Part shown: one piece after another, positions 25,943 through 39,780 of the stretch | How the letters are laid out: each line of letters opens with the position of its first letter | Position numbering within the stretch: the stretch's first letter is position 1 | DNA from: Lineus longissimus | Lineage: Eukaryota > Nemertea > Pilidiophora > Heteronemertea > Lineidae | Assembly (NCBI RefSeq): GCF_910592395.1 | Contig: NC_088310.1 | Location: forward strand, 22,709,491 to 22,773,490 | DNA length: 64,000 nucleotides | Reading direction: 5' to 3' | The notes under the pieces: generated by a model | What the model saw: only the letters and a program-made list of their open reading frames with translations | The model's database searches: none | Told to the model about the DNA's origin: nothing | Translations under genes and position numbers: made by a program

Positions 25943-27310
25943 GTTAGTTTATGGCCATAGCTCTTTAAAAAAAGTTTTCAGAGATTTATAGGGAAGGTTT
26001 TCCTCTGTATCTCAAATTGTAAAATGAATAGTAGTGCATGTGCAAAGAACACGGTTGTCCTCTGTTGTTAAATGGTTTGGCTTTTTTGCATCTGATGGAG
26101 TGGATCTTGATAAGGCATTGGTTTTTCTTTCTCTGATTATCAAATTGATACTTGCAGTTGCTGGTTCTAACAGTTCCCTTGAGTGACCAGCACAACAATG
26201 GATTATTTCCTGTGATACGTTTTGCTATGGTTTGGTTTGGAATTATTGTTCTAATTTTTTCCTTAGGCCAGGGTATATCACACAACATTGTGAAGATAAA
26301 GCCAAGGTATTAGCGGAAACTAATTGTTTAGTGTGATATCTACACCATCGTTTAACACAACATTTTCTATTCATTTATGTTTCAGATTCATTTTGATTTC
26401 AGATATAGCAATAATTCCAATTTTATATCAGAGAGTGATAATTTCTTATAGTAGTCCTTTTAAAAGGGCTAGATATAGGTGCAAGAAGAACAATCAAAAG
26501 TTTGCAAATTTTCTAACCATTTCTCCTATCTCTCTCCAGGTAAGTAACAACTTCGATCCCAAGAACTCAACGAACAAGAATACAAGGAAAAAGGTTGGCG
26601 TCTTCATTTGGATCCGTGTGTCTTCTCACTTTTGTTTTCGTAACTTTTGGAATGTGTCTGAAAGTGGATGTTCTCCTCACTGCAAGGTCTTAAAGTATAT
26701 CTGAGCTTTGCACTCTTTTTCTCTGGACATGTTGGATCATTTGATGAATGCTTTGTCATTGTTTTATGTTGTAACTGTTTTGCAACACTCATTTAATGCC
26801 TTGCTGCAAATCTCACTTCTGGTCTCTTCAACATTCGGAATGTTGCACTTCGATTGGTTAAATGGTCTCTTAGCGAGTGTTCTGGTCACACCAGTTCTTT
26901 TTGAACAGTTGGTGCTCATTACTTAACAGTGCTTGTCACCCTGCCTGACACCCCCAAGAAAGTTGTCACTGCCCTGCACACAAACGAATGATGAGAGAAT
27001 GCTCCGTATCCTCGAATGTGAACAAAGACGAAACAAGTGATTGTAGGGTGATTCAATAATATGTAACTTGCCTCCAAGATAGAAGACCGATACAGCTCGA
27101 ACAGCCCAGAGGCTAACTTCCCCACTCTGTATCTCTAGCATCCAGAGTTAAAATAAATTACATGGAGTCAGACCGATTGATTATCCAAGAAATCCGCTGG
27201 GAATGTCGCTAATACTGTCATTGTAGCACAAGGATTGCTGTCAGCTTGGAGTGGTAATTTAGTGTGGTTTTATTGCTTGCTTCTTCATTACCTTTTCTTG
27301 CTTTTCAAAT

Positions 27311-27347
27311 CTTTACTTCTTCCTCTTCGTCCTCTTCGTCCTCTTTC
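27311..27347. repeat. Imperfect cctcttcgt microsatellite
   Basis: tcttcctcttcgtcctcttcgtcctc repeats a 9-bp unit. It explains the serine run in one plus-strand frame, which is not a gene. Confidence 0.85.
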
Positions 27348-29740
27348 CGTTTCCTTTTCATGATACTGGTACTTGAGAAGTATTTTTTCTTCATTTGTCA
27401 GTACCTGTTCTTTAGTCATCTGGACTCCTTTTGGATTCCTTTAGATCTTCTTGTTTCATCAGAAATCAATGCATAACTATCAGCAGTCATAGCTCATTTT
27501 TGGTGCAGTTATTTTTTATGAATAGGACTTCAAGTTACTTCTTATTTAAAAGAAAAAAAAAAGTTGTTCTCATGATCTCAACCGTAAGTTTATGTCATCT
27601 CTCCAAATCCATATAAAAAAAGTGACAAATTTTGTGATTTCCTTGCTATCCAATAATTAGAACTTCAAAGAACATTTGTCATAGCCCTTGGCAATGAAAA
27701 TTAGACCATTATATTGATGCATTGTCTGGATTCGTTTCCTTGTTCTTACCAAGCTGTCTAGACTCGTAATTAGAAATCACTTCCACCTTGAATTGCGGTT
27801 TAACCCTTAAGCACTGCAAAAACGGGCAATTCTTGCCACTGCTACCTGTGATCATAATCACTGCTATGTGCCCCAAATAGATCTCTAGTCAGTGGTAAAA
27901 CTGGTAATTTGGTTTAATTTTGATTGCAGGTTGCTGTGATCGCTGATTATTGTCACAGTACCCAGAGAGGCAATTTTGTGTTAATTCTGCAAGGTTGGCT
28001 ATGATGATGATGATATCTTCATATTGTGAAGCTATATGCATAATTTCTGATGAAAACAAAGCTAGAAATAAGACTAGTAACGTTAAGAAAGAGAATATGA
28101 CAGTAATCTCTAAAATGCTTAATTCAAAAGTTTGTATTGCATTCTTGTCTGAACTAGCTGAACAAAACCCCCTGAGAAGTGTATCGAAATCATGAAAAAA
28201 AATGTAACCGAGTCAATGAAAAGATGATTGTAGTGTCTCCATGCAAGTTTGGTACCACATGAACAGGGTTTCCAGTGGAAGAAAATAACCGATGTAATGC
28301 ACCTGAGAGAACTCAGTTTGTTTTTGTTGTCATCAGCAAGTGACCTAGATATCCTGGGTATCTTGTCCAAATACTGAAGTTTAAATGCCAAGGCTTCATT
28401 GTGGTGATTTTCATCTGTTTGTTAGGGTTTCATATGGAGCGTGGCTCTATGATACCTACTGGTGTGATTTGGCCTGCCAAGGTGATTGTATTGTATTGTT
28501 GGTTTAATCTGGGGAATATGGCCACTGACATTTGAGGACAAATAAAACGTAGAATTTTCAAAGTTTGTTCAGCTGCCCTGAGTCTTCGATAATATCTGCT
28601 GTGTGTATCTGAAAATGGGTGGGTCTTTTTTGGAGGGGTTGGGGGTCGGGGGGGGGAGAAGCAAGCTCTGACCAATATAGCAGGATGAAAGGGCACAAAA
28701 ATCTTCTCTTTATACTAAAAACTGAAAAGCGAATCCGATGCTGATATAGTACAAATTAACAAAAACATGCATCGGTTGTAGACAAAGAAAGTAAATCTGA
28801 TTAAGCAAGACACTTTCTCTTCCTTGTTAACCTTGAAGCAGATACCAAGATCTCCCCAAGTGAGGGCTCATTATCATCACAATGTTAAAAGTGCAAGTTT
28901 TACGGCTGGAATGGACAAAGGAATTAGCGTGGTTCCCTATCTCTGGTCCACCAGTGTGGAGGAAAGTTGCAGAGGGGCGGATTATGACAAAATAATTATA
29001 TAACTTAGGATTGACTGATGAACTCAAAATTATAATGCCTTTTCTGCTGGATTATAGCTTGATAACACTATAAGTAATTTATTCAAGGTCCTTTGTGATG
29101 ATCAACTTGAAGTGTACAATATTGCTGTTTCTACATAAACGCAGGACCATTTATGTCCTAGCATTTCAATTTAATTGACCAGTTTTCTGTCGATTGTAGG
29201 GAGCAGTTGCTTTGTATTCTGAACTTAACTCGATAAACACCATGTTTTGCATTATGACCATGAAACTGTTCTCTGGAGTACAGTCTTTATGATAAAATTA
29301 GACAACTAAAATAAACTTAATGCAACCCCATGCCACCTATCTTGCAGCATTACAATTCTCCCAATGCAACCTCGCACATCAATGATAATTAACATGAGGC
29401 CAGATGTATCAATTCATTATTCATTCAACAATACAGAAATAATACTTAATACCCAATCATTAAGCAAAGATGTAATTTTGATATATTCTGTCAGTTTTCT
29501 CTGAACTACATTAGTTGCCTTATTTGTCCCAAAAAAACCTTGGTCTTCAATCGACTTGATTGTGGGGCTTTACCAATGAAACTTTCGGTTAGTTTATTAG
29601 CATTTTGGTACAGATTAGGCTGCTTTTGCCTCCAGCAATTAATTTTTTTTAAAGCTTTCAGGAATAGAATTTTCCTTGGGGCATATTTAGTCTTGAGGTC
29701 TTTTTCCGCAAAAGTCATCAAACTAGGTTGATATTCTTAC

Positions 29741-29819
29741 CATGTATAGAAACAAAGAAGGTCATTATTGAAAAAGATTGTGAATGAATTTCGTCCCCCC
29801 TGCTGTCAGTGGCCGCCAT
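29741..29819 (-). CDS. Candidate minus-strand first exon starting ATGGCGGCC with a GTAAGA donor
   Basis: Read on the minus strand, ccaatATGGCGGCCactg combines a YY1-type motif (aatATGGCGGC) with a start codon in good context (A at -3, G at +4). The frame encodes MAATDSRGDEIHSQSF, then SIMTFFVSIH, and meets a donor catg|gtaaga after 79 bp (phase 1 out). YY1 sites overlapping the start codon are known at TATA-less animal promoters. The CpG-containing stretch on the upstream side (29820-29990) fits a start-site region. I do not recognise the peptide and could not find its next exon, so it may be only a YY1-bound regulatory element. Confidence 0.3.
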
Positions 29820-30746
29820 ATTGGCATCTGTGCTCTGATCAGGACAAGGATTAGTATTCGATGGACGCTAGTATCCACTTATTGGTGTCGAGTGTCCCCA
29901 TTGTGTAGCCGTCTGTTTCCTCAGAATGCATCATTGTCAGATTCCACATCCCAGTGTCCACCCCTGTCAATCATTTTTGTGACGCGTATATTATTTTGTA
30001 TCATATTTTGTTGTCTGGTTTCACGTTCGTGAATGGCTTTTTTTTATGTGTGTAATAAATAGGTGTACACACAGTCAGAGTATGGGGTTGCTCCTTACTC
30101 TGCTTGTGTATAGCTTTATCAATAACACCAGATACACACTGACAATAACTGTGTCTGAGGATAATTTCATCTATTTTTTCAGTTAATTGTACGATGGGAA
30201 GATTAGATTTCCTGCATAGAATTACAAGGGCAGAACTCCCTGAAATGGTAGTGTAACAACTTTTAAAACAGAGTTCCCTGTCTGACTGGTAGAGGTCCTG
30301 TGAATAGTAAAGTACGATAAATGTTTGATAACCAAATACATGTACACCGTCGTAACTATGCTGCTGATCAAACAGAAAAATTGATTGATCAGAATATGAC
30401 AAAGATCGACCCATGGGTATAATTATAATCAAACTAAAACCATTAGTGCATTTTAAATGTTGAACTAGACAATCACATCGCAGAAGGTGATGTCAAAAAA
30501 AACCCAGCGTTTTGATGTTATAAAAGAGCAGTGAAAAATGAAATGTTGTGTGATTAAATTGTTTCTCGAATTCCCTGTGGTGAGGTTGGAAGCCACACTG
30601 GGTGATCAAAGTGAAAATTCGATGAGTAATTGTTAAAGTCAGTCAATTGACAAATATTGAGTGATGAATTTTACAGATTTCACAGGGGAATTTATGATGA
30701 AAAATATGAAATTTTACCCATTTCACTTGAGCACAAAGAGAGCCTT

Positions 30747-30953
30747 CTGATTGGCTGATTTTTTATGAGCACGCCAGGGATGCAGAATTCTGCACTTTTG
30801 ATTGGACACTCCATCGGACCATGACCCTACCTTTTACTTCCAGAAATCCCTGAATCCCTGAAAAATATTCACACATTCATGAATTCCTCAATATTTCAGA
30901 AACGTCATAAAAATTTCCATTTTCACAAAGGCTTATAATTAAAAGCCAATCAG
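30747..30953. repeat. Inverted 11-bp repeat pair, possible foldback element
   Basis: tctgattggct (30747-30757) and its exact complement agccaatcaga (30943-30953) enclose about 185 bp of noncoding sequence. No target duplication is evident. It may be a small foldback element or chance, since the inverted CCAAT word is common here. Confidence 0.35.
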
Positions 30954-33900
30954 ATATAGACGGTCAGTCTGTTCATGACATGTTGCTTTCTAATCGAGAT
31001 ATTGCTCTATTGTCTCTCACTCGGCAAGGTCGCTGGATTAAGTCATCCATCATTCAAGTCTGACAGAATGATGGATGGTGAAGCTGTTTCACAGAATGTC
31101 AAATTACTTTTTTTGATACCTGATTCATTATAAAAATCTTGGTTTGTCCATGCACACTATGGTTCATTGCTTTTTTTATGGCTGGTCATCCTGACATCCA
31201 CTTCCCTTTTGACCTCACTTTCATCGCTCTGTCCATTGAAGTAAACATAGAAACTGAGTTTCCCTAATAAACTACATCGTGTAGAATGCGGAATGTTCCT
31301 TGCTAAATTGAAAATTAATTCTCCGAGGCAACAGTTACCACTACCAACTATGGAATTGCAGGGCTGTAACTTGTGCTGTCCTGAAAGGTAAGCCAAAAAT
31401 AATGAAAAATAGCATGTTCTGGAAGATTGCTCCAAATAGGTTGATTGCTCAAAACAGGTTGTAATAGTTTATTCCAAAAGAAGCATTAATTACAAAATGT
31501 GTGCTTCAGCTGAAAGGATTAAACTACCCAATTTGACCTCAGACACGTCATTGTTTTCAAAACTATTTTGTTGTCAATTCATCTTGATGCCATCTAAGTC
31601 AAGTGATAAAAAAATTAAGAACGATGTAAAAGGTATTATACTGTCCTTCTGTAAGCGTTCTGTATCGGCTGCTGTTTCCATTGTCAGTAGACGAGTATCA
31701 GTTGCTTGTCCCGGTGATTATCATCAAGTAAGACAATAGATTCATCAATGACAGACATCTGTGACCATTGAATGTAGTAGTACATCGTGTAGTATGTTCA
31801 GTCGTAATATCACCACATGTTTTTCTTAAAGAGGCATTGTTGAACTCGATAGTAGCTACAGCTGTTGGAGGACGATATTGAAGTCGGTTGCAGCTGTGTG
31901 TCAATCTATGTAAATTCCTCAAAAAAAAGAAGATAGTTAGCATAATCATAACAAAGGTTTTTGACTTTTAAATCCAGTTATTAAACCAGCACCTGGTAAA
32001 TTGAAAAGTTAGACAAAAAATTTCTATAAAAATGAAAATCAGATTAATTACATGGCAACTGTTTGGTCAAGTAGTTCTGCAGTTTTTCTCAGCACAACCT
32101 CATATTAACCAGTTTCACCCAACCTGCAGGGTAAGCCGTATACTGTATCAATACCAAATCAGTGTTAACTGATAAACGTCATGTTCTTCAAGAAATCTTT
32201 AAACAAACTTTTGACTACCCTATCTTCTGAACACATTTTTTTCACCAGCAAACCAAAATGGCAGGAGAAATATCCTTTGTAAAATCAGCCAATCAAACTT
32301 TGTTGTCTGCTTGAATCCCAGCGTGTCTTCTACTCAAGGGTTCATCAAGTTCATTTCGTCCATGAGACATGTCGCATCTGGTCCAACACATCATATTCTT
32401 TCCTATTGTGTAAAGTCTTCGTCAGCACAATACAAGCGATTTACCACGGAATCGTCAAGTCCTGTTTGGACTGACCACGCATATCTCTCTATCATTAGAT
32501 TGGCTTGAGTAACACGCTACCATGCTGCATCAATATTGACACATTGGCAGTGGGTTACCCAAGGATCAGCTACAACGTTCAGAATTGTGAAGGCCAGTTT
32601 CTGCAAACATGGCCACAGAGGCAAATATGAACACCATTTGGTTAAATTGAACTGCTTCATAAATGAGAAATGTAGAGCACTCTGTTCGTAAGCACATGCG
32701 ACTATATCGTTCTGTCGGTGAGAGGCGTTACATTACATTTTGAGGAAAATCACTTTGTTGATGTCTAATCTTCTAATTAGAGCAAATATATGCTAAAAAA
32801 CTTGACAAGTTTGAGTGACACATTCCACCAACACATTTGAATCTGACCCGTTATCCACATGTCAGAGCTCTCCTCACTTCTTAAGCAAATCAATGGCATA
32901 TCATTGAAAGTTCTGCTAATGGACCAGCATCCCTCTGAGGGAGCCCTATCTTGTCGTCCTCTTTAAACAAATAATAAAGGCAATAGAGAAAGCGTCCCTG
33001 TGACTGCCCTCATTAACTTAGCAAAACCATCGGGGACCAGACACTATACATTTGCTCAACAGTGATGGTGGTTGTAAAATGAAAAGGTAGCTTCCCTGGT
33101 AAATTATTTTTGGACCTCCGAGGGAGTTTTAAAAGCATTTGCTTCTCAAGATGGAGACGTGGATAGCAACTTCTATCAGAATGCATCCAATAGGATATAA
33201 CAATGGAAACAACATGTTTTTATCAGATTGACAAGTGCACAATAGTGCAACCTCAACTATGGCATTCCAAGCTGAAGTCAGGTGGGTGAATTGTTACATG
33301 GTTAACATAAGGATATTTGACTAATTTGTGATGAAAATTCATATTGGCCTCAATAATTGTCAGATGGAAAAAGTGTTAGGGAAGCAAATTCACTTGGTAG
33401 TGACTGATAACCTTTTGCAAAGTCTGGAGCCTAGCATACCATTGCAGATTTCAGTATTCCCCATCGTACCCAGATATGTGAAATCGCCACCTTAACATGT
33501 AGAGGTTGGTGATGTTGTGATCTCTAATCCATTCATGCCAACAGGATACACCAAGAAACCACAAAAATGCTCATATGTTTCATCGCTTCCAATGACTTTC
33601 CAGCCAAGCCAAGCTTTATAGCCATGTAGTATCTTTCATCAAATCAATTAGTCAGACTGGTCAGCATTGCTTATCAGTTCATAAATCAGATGTTACATCA
33701 TCACCCGGCTGGCAAATTGATCATACTTGATCATGTTGATGGTCAATCTTGATGATGTCATTTCAAATTCTGTGACATGATATCCGCATCCACGCTTGAA
33801 GAATGTTCCTATCTCTTGTCTTCATCGGGTAATATCGTCAAGTTTCCCATTTGTCTTACAACTTATTGATGGATAGATGCACTGGTCTATTGGGTGAAAT

Positions 33901-34821
33901 ATCATTGAGCTAATTGCTCACTCTACTGTACCAGGTATAGATTTTGTCCAGGAATAGGTCAAACATAGTGCAAGATAATGACCAATATTAAAGACATGGT
34001 ATTTTCAATTGGTGAGATAAGTAATAAGATATGAACAATTAAGCACAATTAAAATGATCTCTGTGAGTAAGTTATGAGTTAAGAGGGGTTTCTACAGTTG
34101 CCATTGGGTTTAGAAGACCAGTCATGATTGGTTGATCGTGCACTATGTCATTGACTTAACAAGGTTTTGCAATACATCTTTTTGGTGGTGATGTTATGAT
34201 TTTCATTTCTACTTCCAATGGACTAATGAGTGATCAAGGTCTTAATCAGATGCTTTGTCCCTCACAGATTCTCACAGTTAGTTCATGCATTTTGCATAAT
34301 ATTCAAATTATAAACTTTTGAACTACACCAGTGAGCATTGGGGCATAAAACACAGTACTGAATCAATTCCAGAATCTGACATTAAAAGTGTATCCATCCA
34401 CTAATTGTTGCTGGGTGAGATATTTTTGACAGAAGCAAACTGCTTGTTTTTGAAAATTAATGACGGGAAATTGAAACTGGATACAAAGGGACTGACACTG
34501 CACCTGCTTGTGGAACATTTACTAGGATCTGATAAAATTAGGGACATCAAAAGGGAACATGGAGGATAATGGAGGTGGGGTCAGGAAATGGACCCCTTCC
34601 ATGCCTTCGAGCTCGTCACCATGAAAACATATGGGGGACCTTTTAACTGCTTGTGAAAGGACAGGGTGTGAATTCTTTCTTGCTGTGTAATAGAAACTTG
34701 GGTCACATATGGTTGGAGAGATTTCACAGAAACATCAAAAGCGGTAATTCTGCGTGCTCCTGAGATAAGGTCTAGAGGTGATGATGGGTTCACTCAAACT
34801 CCAATATTTGGCCGTGCTTGT

Positions 34822-35083
34822 CCGCTGTAATATAACACTGGGTCACAAAGAAGGAAATGTTTTGCAAACATCAAAAGATGTTGAGATTACTTTTTGCACC
34901 TAATTCTGTCCCTGGGGTGATGATCTTGGATTATATGAAGGGGGTGTGGATGCTTAATTCAAAGTATGGTGGCTCCAGATGCACTGGTCGTGTTTCTGGC
35001 TGTAATCAACACAGGTCACTAATGGAGGAAATGCATTTTCTATCAAAGGAAAATAGGATTAATTTTTCCATATATTTTGTCCC
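34822..35083. repeat. Degenerate direct repeat, about 172-176-bp offset
   Basis: A block ctgtaatataacactgggtcac...gaggaaatg-like...ttctgtccc at 34822-34912 recurs as ctgtaatcaacacaggtcac...gaggaaatgcattttc...ttttgtccc at 34998-35083. A third fragment (gggtgcattttcaacatcaaa) appears at about 35168. The copies are diverged but keep the same order. Confidence 0.45.
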
Positions 35084-36212
35084 TCCTGAGTTGTTTTTGG
35101 ATAGCCTGGATAGTTTCATTGGTGCTCGGTATTGGTGATAATACTATCAGTGAAGGTCAGAGGGGAGGGTGCATTTTCAACATCAAATGATGAGCCAGAT
35201 GGGCATCTTTGTGCATTTAGTCATTTTCAGGATATCAATTTCACATTGGACAACTCCAAATGTCGCCTCTGATCAAATTTCAAATCGAAGAACAAACATT
35301 TGTCTTTTCTAACTCCGGGTCTGTTACGTTTTCTGACATTTGAATAATTGCATGTTGAATTAGCAAGATTATGATTTGTTACATGAACCTCCCTTTGCGG
35401 AGTAGAGACATTTTGTCCCCTTCCCTTGAGAGACCCTGAGGCGGCCATGCGACCCTCACATCTAATAAGAGGACCTTTCGTCATCACCTTGCAATGACCC
35501 CCTTTTTAGATAAGATGTTGCAAGGTTGATTATCATGGTATCAATTCTTTCATATTCAACCGGGGTAATTATCCTAGACATTATCTATATTGTAACTTGG
35601 TGAAATAGTGTCTCATTACAATATTAAGTTTTTAATCATGTACTTCTAATGCTCTCTTGTCATGAAGGTTGAGAGTCTTGCATCATACATTGTGTTCTGA
35701 GATTTGAAGTCTTAAGATTTTGGCTGGAGGAGTCAAGTGGATTCAGATTTAAATTTTCTGAGCAGAAGAACCTCACCTTGGGTCCTTTGTAATTAACTAC
35801 ACTGAAATAATTCCTCCGAAATGATGGACTTGGACCAATGGAGCTGTTGTTTGGGTATTTGACAAGGTGACCAAGTGATTCCACCATGTTAAGGAGTGAA
35901 AATCTTGTCAGTGTTACCATATCAAAAGTGTCAAAAATACCATCGAGAATATTTGACACACCATTAAACTTTCTCTAATATTGATGAATTTCTAAATATA
36001 GGGATGGTACTTTGGTACTTTGTGAATAATCGTGAGGTTCATTACTGATTGATTAATTACCTGCTATGATACATGATGGGACAGTGTGGTGGCTTACTCA
36101 CTTGGTGACGCATCTGAGGTCAGTGCTAACTTAGCAATAACTAAACATGACCAATATTGCACTCTAGTATGATATTATTGATAATTGGAAGTTAATCCGT
36201 CACCAGTAGAAC

Positions 36213-36425
36213 ATGCAGAAGATAGCCAGGCAAGAGTCATTAAACAACCCTGCGCTCATTTTGAAGGAAAATGCAGACAAAAGTCTTTCAAGGGCTTTGA
36301 ATCTGCATCGTAGTCAGGAGATGTTGAGACGAAGTATCCAGGTTTTGTATCCAGCTACTCAAGTGCATACTGGGCTCTGTCACAATTCATTCACATGCAA
36401 TCTGGAAAAAAAATCAACCCAATGA
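36213..36425 (+). CDS. Small unidentified open frame between the candidate KIF26 exons
   Basis: An ATG with A at -3, preceded in frame by TAG, opens 70 codons rich in Lys, Arg, Glu, Leu and Gln (KIARQESLNN, then SLSRALNLHRSQEMLRRS), which looks helical. If an acceptor at aacatgcag and a donor at atccag|gttttg were used, it would be a phase 0-0 cassette compatible with both 25883-25942 and 39781-40040. Both splice sites are weak: there is no good polypyrimidine tract. It does not resemble any KIF26 region I know. A chance frame is quite possible. Confidence 0.2.
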   Translation: MQKIARQESLNNPALILKENADKSLSRALNLHRSQEMLRRSIQVLYPATQVHTGLCHNSFTCNLEKKSTQ

Positions 36426-38344
36426 TTCAATATCCTCACAGGAGAAGGCCCTACGCAAGCTTGCTTCTTTGGATGAAACACAGATGCAGCTTCATGGAAA
36501 TATAGATACATGTCCTGTTAGAATTTGTCAACTGAGATTATTATCAACATTCGGTATCAAGATGAGTTGAAATGCCACATCAAATCATGCACTAATTGTT
36601 CAGTTACCTGAGCTACATGCGATATCCTGCCGGTTTATTGATCTGCACTGATTGGTCGACCTGAGTGCGCGTGAGTTAGGCGTATGAGTAACACACATTT
36701 GGTGTATTGTTCTATCATATTTCATCATATCAAATTGGTCCTCTACTGTAATTATCCCAGCTTGTGACAATCTGTTGTATTTCTTGAGACACGACAGTGT
36801 AATATCATGTGTGTATATTTGGTTGAGGCTTTTATGTTGGCATGTTGGTCCAGAATACATTAACTTTATCAAATAGAGTCCTACAGTATTTCGAATTTCA
36901 CTGAAAGGGTTAAAACACCAGTATGATATGGCCGATTTCACAAAGCATCTCGTTTCCGATAAACTTGCACCTGGTTCACCTGACTAGTAAAGTTGAGACC
37001 AATCACAATTGATGAATCGGTGAGTCATGAAACGCGCCACAGTATACCACATCAACTGTATGCTGTATTACAATAGCGAAACCTTACGCCAACCTTGCGA
37101 CATGATCATATGAAAAATTAGCGTCACTTTTCATAATTTCAACTTGACGATTATGCTTCATTCAGAGCCTGATATCTGAGCATATATCTGAGTCACTGAC
37201 ACTTTTGACTTCAGACCAATATTTCATATGTCCGTTTTGTTTGATATGTGCAAATATTTTGTGCATTTTGTTACTGTGATAAATCTCTCGTATCAAGTCA
37301 TCTTGCTGTGACAAATTGCAGGGCAAATTGCGTCACATCTACGACAAGGACAAGACAGTTATTCACAGCATAATATATGAAATGAAACAAAGTCATCCAT
37401 ACAAAGGTCTTTCCAGATTACGATTGTTTTATTGCTAGTGTTAGGTTTCCACGCTAAAACAAACCATAATGACTACTATTCAAACTCATTCTTGTCAGAG
37501 AGCTTAAAAAACTATTAATTAAAATATTAACAAACGCTGTGCGGTCATCTAATGATACTAATTCATTCTTCCAATTTTCTGCTCTGATCTTGCTAATGAC
37601 TTTATTCAGACAGAAAGCAATTTGTCTCTCATCTCATTGGGAACAAATTGATGATAGTAGTTTCACATTTTGCATCTCGTTTTTGATGATTTTGTTGAAG
37701 ATGAAGATGTTGTGTTCGTTGAAGGGTGTCTTTTAGCAATGATACCTCGTACCCCCATCTCTCCGCGCTGTGGTATCACAGTAGTGCTCATATATTGCAC
37801 TATCTCCCATAAATCACCCCAGTCTCCCCCAAGCTCCACGTTATTGATGTCATACAATTAATAGTAACCTTGGGTGCCATTCCATTCCAATAAACCATTC
37901 AGACAGATTACTATTGTTTCACAAAGGCTACACACTGCAGACCCATTGTCTGTGTTAGTGACCCTGCAAACGCTGGAATTACTCATTCCTAAAGTAATAA
38001 TTCAGTTGATCTCTCAAATAGTGCTCCCTTGCTGAGGGCAATTTGGTAATTTTATTAAAGAATTAAGGACCGTTTGCGACAGGGGAGTCATGAATCTATT
38101 GTATCTTGCATTGTGATATTTAGTCGACATATTTAGTTCAGTCATTTTCCGATAGATGACCAGGAATTGCCAATTCAGTATCAATGAAAGCCTACATGAA
38201 AGCAAATTTATCAAATGCTGGCAAAGCTAACAATAAGATAGAAGTAATGGTCCTATCTATGATGTCATTTCGAGCCGTAGTATTGAAGGGAGCGGTAACA
38301 CAATTCTTAGAAATTGGAAACCCCAGTCCGAACCACTCAATTTT

Positions 38345-38378
38345 CACTCGCAATCAAAATCCACTCACAATCAAAATC
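38345..38378. repeat. Short tandem repeat, 17-bp unit x2
   Basis: cactcgcaatcaaaatc and cactcacaatcaaaatc are adjacent and differ at one base. Confidence 0.9.
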
Positions 38379-39780
38379 ATTGATCACTCACTATTAGCCT
38401 CATATTAAAAAAAATGTACAAAACAAGGAATAACTTAATTTGAGCATCATGTCTTATTACTTTGCATCTCAGCCCAGCAGAAAAGTGCAGAATTAATTTT
38501 GACATTTTCGTTTACAACAGGGGTCCAGATTTAAACTTAATAAATTGATATTTTCAATCTTGCCTTACATGTTCATGATTGTCTTAAATCAAACCGAGGT
38601 TCCTTAGAATAGTAATTACCAATTATTATTGTAATTAGAAAGGCTAAGGTGAGGTGAGGTTTTACATTGAGATATCGTGTTAACTCTGTCCCCATGTGCA
38701 TTTTAATTGACTGATTCAAATTTTATGGCATTGTTAATTGGCCCTAGTTATGCGTTTTGAGTTTTAATTATCCTTTGTCTGCTTGTGGTTGTGGGGCGTG
38801 AAGTGTTCCTGAGGGGCCAGTGGGGTTGCATTGACCACAATGTGATTGGTGTGAAGATCATATTCTGAGATTCAGCTTCAGTAAATATTTCTTCCGTGAA
38901 GTTAAACCATTATGTGATGAAGTAATGTAGTGGCACAATATCACAACCCAGGTGTCTCACAGTAAAGGCTTTACAATGACAGTTTCTGGCCCAACAGGGA
39001 GTGGTTTTATTGGAAGAATTGTGGCATTCCGTGTCCCCATAATTTCCCCTTGAATACTAATAACCCTCCCAAGATGCTGTTATGTGTGCATCACATCATT
39101 GACCAGAGACAAAAACGTTGTCAAATTAGACAAAGGTTATTGTTCCACAATTGACCCAATTTCCTTTCTCTGTCCAACAAAATCGAAAATCGCATCCTAA
39201 AGTTGTGGGCACCGGACTGTAACCGTGGGGCATTTAGACCTCAAAGAACCAATTTTCTGACCTCGGCTAATCTTTGGGAAATTATTCATTTCATTTGCTG
39301 GTCTTCTTCGGATCTTTATCCTGGCGTTGTCTGAAGGGGTATCTTCATCCATTTTTCTCTCCGCATCCCAATCTGGTTATTCAATTAGATTTTCTGTGGT
39401 GATTTTAGAACAATAGAAAATGCGTGTTGGTTGATGTCGGTCTGTTTATTACGTTAGGAGCTTTATTGAATCAGAAGTGTTCCTCTGATGTTTTGGTGCA
39501 GATTTTCTTCTGACCTAATACCTGATGATGTTATCATCTACTCGATAGTTACTCGCCGACAGGCTCCTATTGCCATCTGGATGATGTAATAAGAACTAAT
39601 ATCATTAGACTTTTCTCGATCTCCTGGTTTGTGCCGGTGACCAGGGGTAATTTCAGACATTTAGACATTTCAGGCCCCCAATGCAACCGGCCCAGTTAAT
39701 ATACATATATCTTTGTTTCAGTGAACAACGTATCGTCCTTTGTTTCTTGAGCTTATGAGTCTCATCATTGTACCTTTCAG

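Larger units (their letters stand above)
25943..39780 (+). other. Presumed large KIF26 intron
   Basis: If the 25883 exon splices to 39781, this is a 13.8-kb intron bounded by gttagt and tttcag. It holds the antisense candidate at 29741, the repeats at 30747, 34822 and 38345, and the small frame at 36213. The remainder is AT-rich without supported genes. Confidence 0.45.

Noticed and set aside
26540-26592. Exon start after ctctctccag
   Set aside because: The same site reads cag|gtaagt, so it is equally donor-like; no matching donor closes an exon.
27264-27476. Serine-rich plus-strand frame
   Set aside because: Explained by the cctcttcgt microsatellite.
30001-30432. Longest open frame (143 codons, minus strand)
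   Set aside because: It begins at a TTG, the region is AT-rich, the composition is unremarkable and no splice sites or motifs support it. It is likely chance.
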